Source: Flavobacterium sp. ALD4 (lineage in GTDB: Bacteria; Bacteroidota; Bacteroidia; Flavobacteriales; Flavobacteriaceae). Taken from it: 64,000 nucleotides of DNA. How positions within the stretch are numbered: position 1 is the first letter of the stretch; each line of letters begins with the position of its first letter. A program made the translations under genes and the position numbers. Of the stretch, positions 8,167 to 16,985 are shown piece after piece. The DNA is taken from NCBI RefSeq assembly GCF_002836475.1, contig NZ_PJBJ01000023.1, positions 1 through 64,000 on the forward strand. The letters are read 5' to 3'. Under the pieces are notes generated by a model. That model was not told the origin of the DNA. It did not search any database and saw only the letters and a list, made by a program, of their open reading frames with translations.

Positions 8167-9252
8167 TTAGAGATTTAGGCCTTTGAGGAGTTTTTGTACA
8201 GCTCCCTTTCGTTGAATTAAAACTTTGAATTTTAACCCCATACTCATTAAGAGACTGTAGTTAATATAGGATTCATGAATTTTAGCCTGAGAGTTATTTT
8301 CATGATTATTTATAATTTCGTTATGGTATTCTTTAATCCCCATTGCAGTTAAAAAATGAGTTTGATTGGTTATTCCGCAGGTTTCTAAACCATTTTCATT
8401 TCCCCAATTTGTTAACGCTGTAAAATTAACATGTGAAGTGATATCTTGACTTCCGATTAATTGAAATGGATTGTCATTTTTTTGATGTTTATTGTAGCAT
8501 AAGAGTGTGCCAGAGCTTCTATGAATTGCATATAAATCAGAAGAACATCCTCCATAATCAATCGTGATTACGTAGCCGTTCTTTAAATGTTGGGACACTT
8601 CAATTGTCCATTCTTTTAGCTCTAAATTTACTTCTGTTCGAAAACCGTCTGGTAATTGTATAAGCAAGGTTTTAAAATAATCTACAAGTTCCTTTTTTGC
8701 GGGAACTAATACTTCCTTAAAACCATCGCGATAATCTACATATACTTCTTTAAGAATGTCTTGCATCACCACTTGGTGTATTGCAAAATTATCTACCAAT
8801 TCATTCGATAGGACACAACCGTTAATTATAGGAATGTCTTTTATCGAATCATACCAACTGACTTTTTCGTGCAAGTGTTTCTTTTCAATTTCTTGCATTT
8901 GGGTGCTTTTCTCTATAATGCAATAGCGCAAACAATCATATAAATCGCTGTTGTCCTTTAGATAAAGCATAATGTCATGACAGAGAAGACCTGTGCCAGC
9001 ACCATACTCAACAATTGTGAACGGTTTTCTACCTAATATTTCCCACATTTCCTCGATTTGGCGTCCTATCATTGCTCCAAAAGAAGCGGATAGATTAGCG
9101 CTGGTATAAAAATCACCATCTGCCCCAATTTTATTTTGTACGGAATTATAATAGCCAAGCTGCGGATGATACAATGCCATTTCCATAAAATCATGAAATG
9201 ATATTGGCCCCTCGGCTGCAATTCGTTCTCGTATTATTTCAGCAAGTACCAT
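8167..9252 (-). CDS. SAM-dependent methyltransferase, MidA/NDUFAF7 family
   Basis: This 361-aa protein has the COG1565 (former DUF185) layout. The N-terminus GPISFHDFMEMALYHPQLGYY is followed by a GDFYTSANLSASFGAMIGRQ segment and the SAM-binding motif VEYGAGTGLL (81-90). In eukaryotes NDUFAF7/MidA methylates an arginine of a complex I subunit; the bacterial substrate is not established. It has no signal peptide or membrane segment, so it is cytoplasmic. It lies 97 bp downstream of three tandem small genes on the same strand and may share their transcript. Confidence 0.85.
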   Translation of the reverse strand: MVLAEIIRERIAAEGPISFHDFMEMALYHPQLGYYNSVQNKIGADGDFYTSANLSASFGAMIGRQIEEMWEILGRKPFTIVEYGAGTGLLCHDIMLYLKDNSDLYDCLRYCIIEKSTQMQEIEKKHLHEKVSWYDSIKDIPIINGCVLSNELVDNFAIHQVVMQDILKEVYVDYRDGFKEVLVPAKKELVDYFKTLLIQLPDGFRTEVNLELKEWTIEVSQHLKNGYVITIDYGGCSSDLYAIHRSSGTLLCYNKHQKNDNPFQLIGSQDITSHVNFTALTNWGNENGLETCGITNQTHFLTAMGIKEYHNEIINNHENNSQAKIHESYINYSLLMSMGLKFKVLIQRKGAVQKLLKGLNL

Positions 9253-9349
9253 TAAATACTAATTTGGCTAATTTTATTTTTTGCTTCACATATCAACGAT
9301 TTAAGGGACTGTTGTTTAAAAATTTGGTAGGTCAAAATGAGGAGTGTCA

Positions 9350-9646
9350 TTACTTTCTTCCTTCAATGCTAAGTTTAATTAGTGCTTGTGCTGCATCACT
9401 AACTGAATTTGCGGCAAAACCAGTAACAAAAACACCGTTTTGGCCAGATTTTGTACTTATTCCATAGACTACAGCTTCGTCATCTGGGTTTGTATTTCCT
9501 TCGTAACGGTAGATGTGCACAATTTGATAATGGTTGGGATTTTTTACAATATCCTCTTCATGAAGATTAAAATCATAAGTAAATCCTTTTTCCCTTAATT
9601 CTTCTAAGGCTTTTGATACAGTGGCATAATGATAAATATTTTTCAT
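9350..9646 (-). CDS. small conserved protein, tandem paralogue 3 of 3
   Basis: This 98-aa soluble protein matches the small Bacteroidetes family that databases often label phosphoribosylpyrophosphate synthetase, although it is far too short for that enzyme and has no PRPP-binding motif. Shared features with its two neighbours are [13 protein letters not shown] at the N-terminus, [33 protein letters not shown] and [11 protein letters not shown]. The pattern suggests a compact alpha/beta fold. It is the last of a direct tandem triplet, 85 bp from the next copy. Function is unknown. Confidence 0.8.
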   Translation of the reverse strand: MKNIYHYATVSKALEELREKGFTYDFNLHEEDIVKNPNHYQIVHIYRYEGNTNPDDEAVVYGISTKSGQNGVFVTGFAANSVSDAAQALIKLSIEGRK

Positions 9647-9731
9647 GATGTTTTTTAGTTCATTTTTAAATTTACGAGTAGAAAAGTACTACAGTAGCTT
9701 CGTTGTAAAAAAAAACAGCGTATTCTGATTT

Positions 9732-10031
9732 TTATTTTGTCCTGTTTTTTATGCCTATATTAATAAGTGCTTGCGCTGCATCACTAATAGAATTTGCAGC
9801 AAATCCAGTGACAAAGACTCCTTTTTTTCCTGAATTTGATTGGATACCATAAACTACGGCTTCATCCCCGGGATCAGTATTTCCTTCGTAACGGTAAATG
9901 TGTTTAATTTCATACTTTTGTGGATTTTTTGCAATATCCTCTTCATGAAGGTTAAAGTCATAGGAGAACCCATTTTCATTTAACTCGTCTAAGGCTTTTG
10001 AAACTGTGGCATAATGATACATTTGAGTCAT
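9732..10031 (-). CDS. small conserved protein, tandem paralogue 2 of 3
   Basis: This 99-aa protein is the closest relative of the 9350-9646 copy: both carry [37 protein letters not shown] and [11 protein letters not shown]. It has [18 protein letters not shown], the best-conserved core of the family. About 76 bp of AT-rich DNA separates it from each neighbour, so each copy may have its own promoter. The often-used name PRPP synthetase is not supported by any motif. Confidence 0.8.
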   Translation of the reverse strand: MTQMYHYATVSKALDELNENGFSYDFNLHEEDIAKNPQKYEIKHIYRYEGNTDPGDEAVVYGIQSNSGKKGVFVTGFAANSISDAAQALINIGIKNRTK

Positions 10032-10107
10032 GATTTTTATTTTTATGTAAGATTAGTATCTTTAATTTCGAAATTATTTTTCTTTGATTAAAGGGAAAGG
10101 ACTCAAA

Positions 10108-10419
10108 TTAAGTTCTGCATTGATTGTCATTATTTTCAATACATAACTTAGCCAATACAATTACAGCTTCATTATTTGTCTTTGCCGAAAACCCGGCCAC
10201 AAAAACTCCTTTTTTACCAGAAGAAGATGTAATACCATATACTATAGCTGAATCGCCTGGATCAGAATTTCCCTCGTATCTGTAAACATGTTTTACTTGA
10301 TGTTCAGCTGGTTTTTGTATAATGTCCTCTTGATGAATATTATAATCATAGGTAAAGCCTAATTCATTTAATTCGTCAAGGGCTTCAGTGACTGTTGAAT
10401 AGTGATAAATAGGTTTCAT
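10108..10419 (-). CDS. small conserved protein, tandem paralogue 1 of 3 (divergent copy)
   Basis: This 103-aa protein is the first in transcription order and the most divergent of the triplet (IYHYSTVTEALDEL, YDYNIHQEDI, YRYEGNSDPGDSAIVYGI, GVFVAGFSAK). Its C-terminus is a few residues longer and ends with a Cys (NQCRT). The upstream region is divergent from rnpB, with 119 bp between its ATG and the predicted 5' end of that RNA. Function is unknown; triplication suggests dosage or diversified ligand binding. Confidence 0.8.
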   Translation of the reverse strand: MKPIYHYSTVTEALDELNELGFTYDYNIHQEDIIQKPAEHQVKHVYRYEGNSDPGDSAIVYGITSSSGKKGVFVAGFSAKTNNEAVIVLAKLCIENNDNQCRT

Positions 10420-10501
10420 AGCTAGTGATTTTAAATTACAATTAAAGATAACTATTTTAAAATTAAGAGTTTGTAAAATAGCTGGTAAAGTAAAATTTAA
10501 T

Positions 10502-10534
10502 ATTTGACTTCGAGGTAAAATTGTTGTAATTTCG
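10502..10534 (+). promoter_or_regulatory. rnpB promoter
   Basis: TTTG at 10502-10505 and TAATTTCG at 10527-10534 are separated by 21 bases and fit the Bacteroidetes -33/-7 pattern with one mismatch. The predicted start falls at about 10539, where helix P1 of the RNase P RNA begins. Confidence 0.6.
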
Positions 10535-10538
10535 CCGC

Positions 10539-10858
10539 ACAGACCGCCTTATCGTCGTCTCGTCTTTTTGGACGAGAGGGAGGAAAGTCCGGACACCTTA
10601 GAGAAGTATAGCGGGTAACACCCGTCGGTTTTGTCTGTAAAGACAAGATTAGGACAAGTGCAACAGAAAGTATGTACAGGTAATGCTGTAGTGAAACCAG
10701 GTAAACTCTATGCGGTGAAATATCAAGTATATCAGCATTTAAGGGCTTCTCGTCCGTTGTTGAAGGGTAGATAGCTTGAGCTTGTTGGTAACAACGAGTC
10801 TAGATAAATGATAAGGGTCCTGATTTATCGGGATACAGAATCCGGCTTATAGGTCTGT
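10539..10858 (+). ncRNA. rnpB: RNase P RNA, class A
   Basis: This is the catalytic RNA that trims 5' leaders of tRNA precursors. The diagnostic GAGGAAAGTCCGGAC block lies at about 10580-10594, and the matching 3' block ACAGAATCCGGCTTATA lies at 10835-10851. ACAGACC (10539-10545) pairs with GGTCTGT (10852-10858) to form P1. The length of about 320 nt is within the bacterial range. P1 is followed by a long T run, which would act as an intrinsic terminator. The ends are placed from P1 pairing and could be off by a few bases. Confidence 0.95.
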
Positions 10859-10906
10859 TTTTTTTTTTCTAACAATTAATAAAAAGGGATTGTGAAATCT
10901 AAAAAG

Positions 10907-10971
10907 AAACCATTAAGAAATTAAGTTTCATTAAGTCGATAGGCTTAATTTTCTCAATTTCTTAATGGTTT
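10907..10971. repeat. large AT-rich inverted repeat after rnpB
   Basis: A perfect 16-bp pair of arms, AAACCATTAAGAAATT (10907-10922) and its reverse complement (10956-10971), extends inward through a mismatch to a second 5-bp stem (TTAAG/CTTAA) around the loop TCGATAGG. It lies between rnpB and panE and may be a back-up terminator for rnpB or a processing hairpin. It is longer than the other terminators in the window. Confidence 0.7.
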
Positions 10972-10994
10972 AACTTTTATTGTAAACTGTAGTT

Positions 10995-11927
10995 ATGCTA
11001 ACAAGAATTGGAATTTTAGGGATAGGCGGAGTAGGTGGTTATTTTGGCGGACTTTTGGCAAAAGCCTATGCCGAATCAGATCAATTCGAAATCGTATTTA
11101 TTGCTCGCGGTGAAACCCAAAAAGCAATTACAGCTTCAGGATTAAAGATCATCACTGACGAAAATGAAATCATTGCCTTTCCAAGTATTGTTACTAATGA
11201 TCCTGTAACAATCGGGAAACTCGATTATCTTATTTGTGCGACAAAAACGTATGATATAGAAGAAAGTCTTCTTTCATTAGAAAAATGCATTACTAAAAAC
11301 ACAATTATTCTTCCTTTATATAATGGTGTCGATGCACCAGAAAGAATAAGTACTCTTTATCCTGATAATGAAGTTTTACAAGGTTGTGTTTATATTGTTT
11401 CGATGATCGAATCTCCAGGAGTCATCAGAAAAATGGGTCCTTATGAGAAATTGTATTTCGGGTCAGATACAGCTCCAATTGGCAGGTTAAAAGCATTACA
11501 GACCATTTTTAAAAGTGCCTCAATAGAAAGTTACTTCGTTGATCAAATAGTGGAAACCGTTTGGGAGAAATTTATTTTCATTTCTGCTTTGGCTTCAGCC
11601 ACTTCGTATTTAGATCAAAATATAGGCGAAATCATAAATAGTAGTTCCAGTAGAGCAGTATATGTTGAACTCTTAAATGAGATCACCATGTTAGCCGCAG
11701 TAAAAGGGTTGAATTTGCCCAATGATATTGTTATGCAAACTATTCATAAATTAGAAAAAACACCAAAAAATGCAACTTCATCGATGCATCGGGACGTATT
11801 GGCCGGCAGGAATTTTGAACTAGCTTCTTTGACCGAATTTGTAGTGAATGAAGGACTTAAATATGAAATTGAAATGCCTACTTATAAAATGGTATTGGAT
11901 AAATTAGCAAAGGTTTCCAATAACTAA
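10995..11927 (+). CDS. panE: 2-dehydropantoate 2-reductase (ketopantoate reductase)
   Basis: This 310-aa NADPH-dependent enzyme of the PanE/ApbA family makes pantoate for coenzyme A. The Rossmann motif GILGIGGVGGYFGG occupies residues 6-19, followed by FIARGE for NADPH selection. The family Lys is in ATKTYD, and the C-terminal domain has WEKFIFISALAS and SSMHRDVLAGRNFEL, with the conserved S/D residues of the ketopantoate-binding site. Length fits the family (about 300 aa). It is monocistronic, with a hairpin upstream and a bidirectional terminator downstream. PanE-like paralogues can act on other 2-keto acids, so specificity is inferred. Confidence 0.9.
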   Translation: MLTRIGILGIGGVGGYFGGLLAKAYAESDQFEIVFIARGETQKAITASGLKIITDENEIIAFPSIVTNDPVTIGKLDYLICATKTYDIEESLLSLEKCITKNTIILPLYNGVDAPERISTLYPDNEVLQGCVYIVSMIESPGVIRKMGPYEKLYFGSDTAPIGRLKALQTIFKSASIESYFVDQIVETVWEKFIFISALASATSYLDQNIGEIINSSSSRAVYVELLNEITMLAAVKGLNLPNDIVMQTIHKLEKTPKNATSSMHRDVLAGRNFELASLTEFVVNEGLKYEIEMPTYKMVLDKLAKVSNN

Positions 11928-11985
11928 TTAATCCTATTTACTCTTTGATTTAGAAAACTGCATCACAAAGAGTTTATTCCGAAAA

Positions 11986-12012
11986 AAAGCCCCTTGTTTT
12001 CATAGGGGCTTT
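11986..12012. terminator. bidirectional terminator between panE and rsmD
   Basis: AAAGCCCCT (11986-11994) and AGGGGCTTT (12004-12012) form a GC-rich stem flanked by an A run on one side and T-rich sequence on the other. It lies between convergent genes and could serve both. Confidence 0.8.
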
Positions 12013-12034
12013 AGCAATTTAATAAAGATATAGG

Positions 12035-12625
12035 CTACTCTTCTTCGCCGCCTTCAAAAAGATTATCATCTGACTCGTCTTCACCAGAACTCAATTCGAA
12101 GAAAGTAAAAATAGAACCGCCATATGTTTTCTTGAAAGAAAAGTTAATAAGATGATCCAATTTGGTGTATTTAGAATGCTCGATTATCATCATCCCGTCA
12201 TCATTAAGAGTGTTCTTTTCAAAAACCATCAATACAATTTTTTCAAAAGTCTTTTGATCCAAAGCGTACGGAGGGTCGGCAAAAATAATATCGAAACTAG
12301 CATTGTTTCTCTCTAGAAATTTAAAAACATCACTTTTTGTTGCCGCAATATTAAAATCATATTCGGCTGCCACTTGTTTAATGAATTTCACGCAACCAAA
12401 ATCTGCGTCCACAGATGTAATCGGTGTGCTACCTCTGGAGGCAAATTCATAACTGATGTTTCCGGTTCCTGCGAACAGGTCCAAAATTTTCAAGCCTTCA
12501 AAACTAAAATGGTTGTTGATTACATTGAACAATGCTTCTTTAGACATATCGGTAGTGGGGCGAACGGGTAAGCCTTTTGGGGGAGAGATTCGTCTTCCCT
12601 TGTATTTTCCTGAAATGATTCTCAT
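12035..12625 (-). CDS. rsmD: 16S rRNA (guanine(966)-N2)-methyltransferase RsmD
   Basis: This 196-aa SAM-dependent methyltransferase modifies G966 of 16S rRNA. It has the family opening MRIISGKYKGRRISPPKGLPVRPTTD, the SAM motif LDLFAGTGN (48-56) and the catalytic DPPY (117-120). An acidic tail (SGEDESDDNLFEGGEEE) extends beyond the usual end. Its ATG overlaps the TGA of the upstream DUF3822-type gene (ATGA), so the two are translationally coupled, a pairing common in Bacteroidetes. Confidence 0.95.
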   Translation of the reverse strand: MRIISGKYKGRRISPPKGLPVRPTTDMSKEALFNVINNHFSFEGLKILDLFAGTGNISYEFASRGSTPITSVDADFGCVKFIKQVAAEYDFNIAATKSDVFKFLERNNASFDIIFADPPYALDQKTFEKIVLMVFEKNTLNDDGMMIIEHSKYTKLDHLINFSFKKTYGGSIFTFFELSSGEDESDDNLFEGGEEE

Positions 12626-13443
12626 GAGTTGAAAAGTATAAAATGATTTCTGTTTTCGGCCTCAGAAAAATAATTATTCCACCGTAAATCGTCAACATCA
12701 ATAAGTGAAACGTTACGGATGTATTTGTATGCTATTTTAAAAAAATCACTTTCGGAATCTATATTTCCTATCAATTCCAACGAGAAATTTTCAGGATTAA
12801 GATTCAATTGCTCTGCGGTAAACAAAACATAATAAATGAAATCTTCGGGGGTTTGATAATCAAAAGAGTTGAATAATAATAACTTCTGATTTTGAATAAC
12901 AATAATCTCAAAATGCCCTTCACTGAAATGAACCGTCATTTTCTTATCGTCAATATTTTTGGATGCATCCAAAAGGGTGGTTACCAAAATACTATTAGCA
13001 TGCTTATAATCGAAAGTGCCAAATTGATCAATGAAAAAGTTGTTCATATTTACATAAGGAATATAAACCGAATTGATTTGGTAATTACTGATTTCATCGT
13101 ATGCAAAAAAATCAGTGTCAAAAACCTTAGTGTTGTATTGCAGATAACTCCCTAGGAAATTTTCGTCAAAAAGCGGTGCCGGAACAAATGTGGACAGATT
13201 GTTATTGTGAATAATCAATACATCATCATAGATTTCGTTCAATTCAGGATAATCCCTAAAGGCATTCGAAAATAAATCCTCAATTTTAATTCCTTTATCA
13301 AAAGAATCAAAATGAACTTCGTTAAAGGAAGTAATTGTATTATTGAGTGTGTCAAAACAACAAAAAGACAATCCGGCCAAGGAAACTTGAATGGAGAGTT
13401 TTTTATATTTCTTTTCGGTAATATTTGTGTTTTGTGTAGACAT
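12622..13443 (-). CDS. DUF3822-family protein
   Basis: This protein of about 273 aa begins MSTQNTNITEKKYKKLSIQVSLAGLSFCCFD and ends NHFILFNS. It resembles the Bacteroidetes DUF3822 family, which has an actin-like (ASKHA-type) appearance with two repeated halves and is usually found next to rsmD. The ATG ending at 13443 is preferred. A longer open frame to 13620 adds a very hydrophobic, non-conserved stretch that is probably untranslated promoter DNA. It overlaps rsmD by 4 bp. Function is unknown; the coupling suggests a role linked to ribosome or rRNA biology, or simply co-expression. Confidence 0.8.
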   Translation of the reverse strand: MSTQNTNITEKKYKKLSIQVSLAGLSFCCFDTLNNTITSFNEVHFDSFDKGIKIEDLFSNAFRDYPELNEIYDDVLIIHNNNLSTFVPAPLFDENFLGSYLQYNTKVFDTDFFAYDEISNYQINSVYIPYVNMNNFFIDQFGTFDYKHANSILVTTLLDASKNIDDKKMTVHFSEGHFEIIVIQNQKLLLFNSFDYQTPEDFIYYVLFTAEQLNLNPENFSLELIGNIDSESDFFKIAYKYIRNVSLIDVDDLRWNNYFSEAENRNHFILFNS

Positions 13444-13666
13444 AATCTGATTTATAATCCATTCTGTCCATAGAAAACAGAAAGGATTAAATGCGATAGC
13501 AAACTTACAAATTAAAATAACAATGGCAATCACAAAAAGTAATGACAATAGGAAAAAGCAATAGAAATAAAAAAAAGTCATAAATGAAAATAATATCTGA
13601 ATTGAAATTGAAATGGCCATTGGTTTTTGATATTGAAACCCTTACTTTGCAGTTAAAATATGTCAG

Positions 13667-15088
13667 ATGAACTCCTCCTTGTTTTATAGCCTTTTAAAAA
13701 ATAAATTCCCTTTTGTTCCCACATACAAGCAGGATATTTTTTTTCAAAAAATTGCTATTTTTTTAACTGAAACTGATAACGACACGATTTTTGTCCTGAA
13801 AGGATATGCAGGAACCGGTAAAACGACCGTGATTTCTACCATTGTAAATAACCTTTTGGACATAAATAAAAAATATGTTTTACTAGCGCCTACAGGTCGT
13901 GCCGCAAAAGTGATTGCCAATTATTCTAATAAACCTGCTTTTACGATTCACAAAAAAATATATTTCCCAAAGAAGTCTTCTGGCGGAGGGGTTTCTTTTA
14001 CGTTGCAACAAAACAAACACAAAAACACCATTTTTATCGTTGATGAAGCCTCGATGATTTCGGATACCAACTCTGATTCCAAATTATACGAAAACGGTTC
14101 TTTGCTCGATGATTTGATCTCATATGTGTATTCAGGAACGAATTGTAAGATGATTCTGCTGGGAGACACAGCCCAATTGCCTCCGGTAAATTTAGATATT
14201 AGTCCAGCTTTGGACACCCAGACTTTAAGTTTGAATTATGATAAGGAAGTCGAATATATCGAACTTGATGAAGTCATGCGTCAAGAAGAAGATTCTGGAA
14301 TCTTGTACAATGCGACGGAACTTCGTGAGTTATTGAAAGATTCCTTCATCACCGAGTTTCAGTTTAACGTTAGGAAGTTTAAAGACATCATCCGTTTGAC
14401 CGATGGCTATGATATTCAAGACGCCATCAATTCAGCATATAGTAATTATAGTATAGAAGACACTGCTTTTATTGTTCGTTCGAATAAAAGAGCAAATCAA
14501 TATAATGAGCAAATCAGAACTAAAATTCTAGACAAAGAAAGCGAATTGTCATCAGGCGATTTTCTTATGGTAGTCAAGAATAATTATTTTTGGTTGAAAG
14601 ATTCTGATCATGCCGGTTTTATTGCTAATGGTGATATTATTGAAGTACTGGAGATTTTCAATATCAAGGAATTGTATGGATTTAAATTTGCCAATGTGAA
14701 AATCAGAATGATCGATTATCCAGATCAAAAGCCTTTTGAAACGGTGCTATTATTGGATACCATAAAAAGCGAATCACCGTCCTTGACTTATGAAGAATCC
14801 AACAGGTTGTATCAGGAAGTGCTAAAAGACTATGAAGGCGAAACCAAGTTAAAGCAATTTCAAAAAGTTAAAGCAAACGAATATTTTAATGGGTTACAAG
14901 TAAAATTCTCCTATGCCATTACCTGTCATAAATCACAAGGAGGGCAGTGGAATACCGTTTTCATAGAACAACCCTATTTGCCTAACGGAATTGACAAAGA
15001 TTATATTCGATGGTTGTATACCGCTATGACGAGAGCAAAAAATAAATTATATTTGATCGGTTTTAAAGATGAAAATTTTGTGGAATGA
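13667..15088 (+). CDS. RecD-like superfamily 1 DNA helicase
   Basis: This 473-aa protein has Walker A GYAGTGKTT (46-54), LAPTGRAAK (motif Ia, 73-81) and Walker B IFIVDEASM (122-130). LLGDTAQLPPV follows, and a UvrD-like C-terminal domain carries YAITCHKSQGGQWN and YTAMTRAKNKLYLIGF. This is the arrangement of standalone RecD2-like/Dda-type helicases that unwind DNA 5' to 3'. It lacks the N-terminal domain of RecBCD RecD, so a nuclease complex is not implied. The gene is divergent from the DUF3822 gene; TTACTTTG near 13644-13651 may be its -7 box. The ATG at 13667 matches the family N-terminus. Confidence 0.88.
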   Translation: MNSSLFYSLLKNKFPFVPTYKQDIFFQKIAIFLTETDNDTIFVLKGYAGTGKTTVISTIVNNLLDINKKYVLLAPTGRAAKVIANYSNKPAFTIHKKIYFPKKSSGGGVSFTLQQNKHKNTIFIVDEASMISDTNSDSKLYENGSLLDDLISYVYSGTNCKMILLGDTAQLPPVNLDISPALDTQTLSLNYDKEVEYIELDEVMRQEEDSGILYNATELRELLKDSFITEFQFNVRKFKDIIRLTDGYDIQDAINSAYSNYSIEDTAFIVRSNKRANQYNEQIRTKILDKESELSSGDFLMVVKNNYFWLKDSDHAGFIANGDIIEVLEIFNIKELYGFKFANVKIRMIDYPDQKPFETVLLLDTIKSESPSLTYEESNRLYQEVLKDYEGETKLKQFQKVKANEYFNGLQVKFSYAITCHKSQGGQWNTVFIEQPYLPNGIDKDYIRWLYTAMTRAKNKLYLIGFKDENFVE

Positions 15089-15133
15089 TTTCATTTTTTG
15101 GCTATCATAACCGAATATAATTTTTTAAAATAA

Positions 15134-16213
15134 ATGATTAAACCGCTTACTTCATTGCGCTTCTTTTTTGCATTTATGATATTTGTGCATCATATGACTT
15201 TTTTGGCAAAAAGTAAGTCATCGACTTTGAGATGGATTCATGAGTCAATATTAAAGGAAGGATATATCGGAGTTAGTTTCTTTTTTATTTTAAGTGGTTT
15301 TATTCTTGCTTATAATTACCGTGATTCGATGTTAAATCAGAAGATATCAAAATCTAATTTTTATATCGCCAGAATTGCCAGAATCTACCCGCTTCATTTA
15401 TTGACTTTACTGATTGCTGTGCCATTGACGTTTCAAAATGTTAATTTTGAAATCTCACTTTGGTTCAAACAGTTGTTTTTTAATTCGACATTGACCCAAA
15501 GTTTCGTGCCAATAAAGAAAATATACTTTTCTTTTAATTCTCCGTCATGGAGTATTTCTAATGAACTTTTTTTCTATTTACTTTTCCCCTTTTTAATACT
15601 TTTGATTTCGAAACTTAAAGTTCTTAAATACAGTAAAGGCTTATTGATTCCGTTTTTACTTTTACTGCCAATATTGATGCTAGTAATCCCTCCAATCTAT
15701 TATAAAAACCTATTCTATGTTAATCCATTTTTTAGAGTTTTTGATTTCATCGTTGGGATACTTCTTTTCGAATTATATTTAAAAATAAAAAATACAGAGA
15801 AGCTCATTAATTATAATGCCTTGGAGTTTGGTTCCATAATATTATTAGTTGTTTTTTTTATTTTTCATAGCCAGCTTCCATTAGTGGTTCGATATTCCAT
15901 TTATTACTGGTTACCAATGAGTTTTTTAATACTAGTTTTTGCATTCCAAAAAGGAGAGCTTTCAAGATTATTATCTAACAATACCTTGATTTTACTAGGC
16001 GAAGTAAGTTTTGGTTTTTATATGTTTCATCAACTAGTTTTGAAATATTTTACAATGGTAAATAAATCGCTTCTTCATATTACAAATGAATTTTTAATTA
16101 TTTTGATTATTTTAGTCGTTTCGCTCATAATAAGTTATATCAGTTTAATCTGGTTTGAAAATCCAGTAAATAAATATTTAAAAAGAGTTTTGATTAAGAA
16201 AACGAAGTATTAG
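15134..16213 (+). CDS. acyltransferase 3 family membrane protein (OafA/YrhL-like)
   Basis: This 359-aa integral membrane protein has about ten hydrophobic segments. The N-terminus carries LTSLRFFFAFMIFVHH, with the family His pair at 19-20, then GYIGVSFFFILSGFIL and ARIARIYPLHL, the R-x-x-R-IYP signature of acyltransferase 3. Members O-acetylate or O-acylate surface sugars such as LPS O-antigen or peptidoglycan; the substrate here is unknown. It lies 45 bp after the helicase and 42 bp before kdsB, another LPS gene, which supports an envelope sugar role. Confidence 0.88.
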   Translation: MIKPLTSLRFFFAFMIFVHHMTFLAKSKSSTLRWIHESILKEGYIGVSFFFILSGFILAYNYRDSMLNQKISKSNFYIARIARIYPLHLLTLLIAVPLTFQNVNFEISLWFKQLFFNSTLTQSFVPIKKIYFSFNSPSWSISNELFFYLLFPFLILLISKLKVLKYSKGLLIPFLLLLPILMLVIPPIYYKNLFYVNPFFRVFDFIVGILLFELYLKIKNTEKLINYNALEFGSIILLVVFFIFHSQLPLVVRYSIYYWLPMSFLILVFAFQKGELSRLLSNNTLILLGEVSFGFYMFHQLVLKYFTMVNKSLLHITNEFLIILIILVVSLIISYISLIWFENPVNKYLKRVLIKKTKY

Positions 16214-16255
16214 GGTTTTTATAGAAATATATAATAAATTAATAAACAGAATATC

Positions 16256-16981
16256 ATGAAAATAATAGCCGTTATTCCTGCCCGTTACGCTTCCACTAGA
16301 TTTCCTGCTAAATTGATGCAGGATCTTGGCGGTAAAACCGTGATTTTAAGAACCTATGAAGCTGCAGTAAACACGAAATTATTTGATGATGTTTTTGTAG
16401 TGACGGATTCTGATTTGATTTTTGACGAAATTGTTTCTAACGGCGGGAAAGCCATTAGGAGCATCAAAGAACACGAGTCGGGGAGTGATCGAATTGCGGA
16501 AGCAGTTGGAAATCTGGATGTGGAAATTGTGGTTAACGTACAGGGGGATGAACCCTTTATCGATACAGAGCCTTTGATGAAATTGATTGAGATCTTTAGA
16601 AAAGATGCTGCCGGCGAGGTCGATTTGGCTTCCCTAATGCGTGAAATTAAGGATGAAGAAGTCATCAATAATCCTAATAACGTAAAGGTAGTCACGGATC
16701 AAAATGACTTTGCTTTGTATTTTTCACGTTCGGTAATTCCGTTTCCCAGAGAAAAGAATGTAGGTGTTCGTTACATGCAGCACATCGGGATTTATGCCTT
16801 TAGGAAACAAGCCCTGTTGGATTTTTATAGCTTACCCATGAAATCATTGGAAGCATCCGAAAAACTGGAGCAACTGCGTTACCTGGAATTTGGTAAACGA
16901 ATCAAAATGGTCGAAACAACGCATGTAGGTATTGGAATCGATACTCCTGAAGATTTAGAGAAAGCAAGACTGATGATCTAA
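16256..16981 (+). CDS. kdsB: 3-deoxy-manno-octulosonate cytidylyltransferase
   Basis: This 241-aa enzyme activates Kdo with CTP to CMP-Kdo for LPS core synthesis. The nucleotide-binding [13 protein letters not shown] (8-20), [20 protein letters not shown] and [12 protein letters not shown] are the family blocks. Length matches E. coli KdsB (248 aa). The downstream K+ channel gene is convergent and only 4 bp away. Confidence 0.95.
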   Translation: MKIIAVIPARYASTRFPAKLMQDLGGKTVILRTYEAAVNTKLFDDVFVVTDSDLIFDEIVSNGGKAIRSIKEHESGSDRIAEAVGNLDVEIVVNVQGDEPFIDTEPLMKLIEIFRKDAAGEVDLASLMREIKDEEVINNPNNVKVVTDQNDFALYFSRSVIPFPREKNVGVRYMQHIGIYAFRKQALLDFYSLPMKSLEASEKLEQLRYLEFGKRIKMVETTHVGIGIDTPEDLEKARLMI

Positions 16982-16985
16982 GCTA

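Noticed and set aside
9350..10419. PRPP synthetase function for the three small paralogues
   Set aside because: They are about 100 aa, one third of the enzyme, with no PRPP-binding motif.
13444..13620. N-terminal hydrophobic extension of the DUF3822-type protein
   Set aside because: The extension is a low-complexity run over the divergent promoter region; the ATG at 13443 gives a normal family start.
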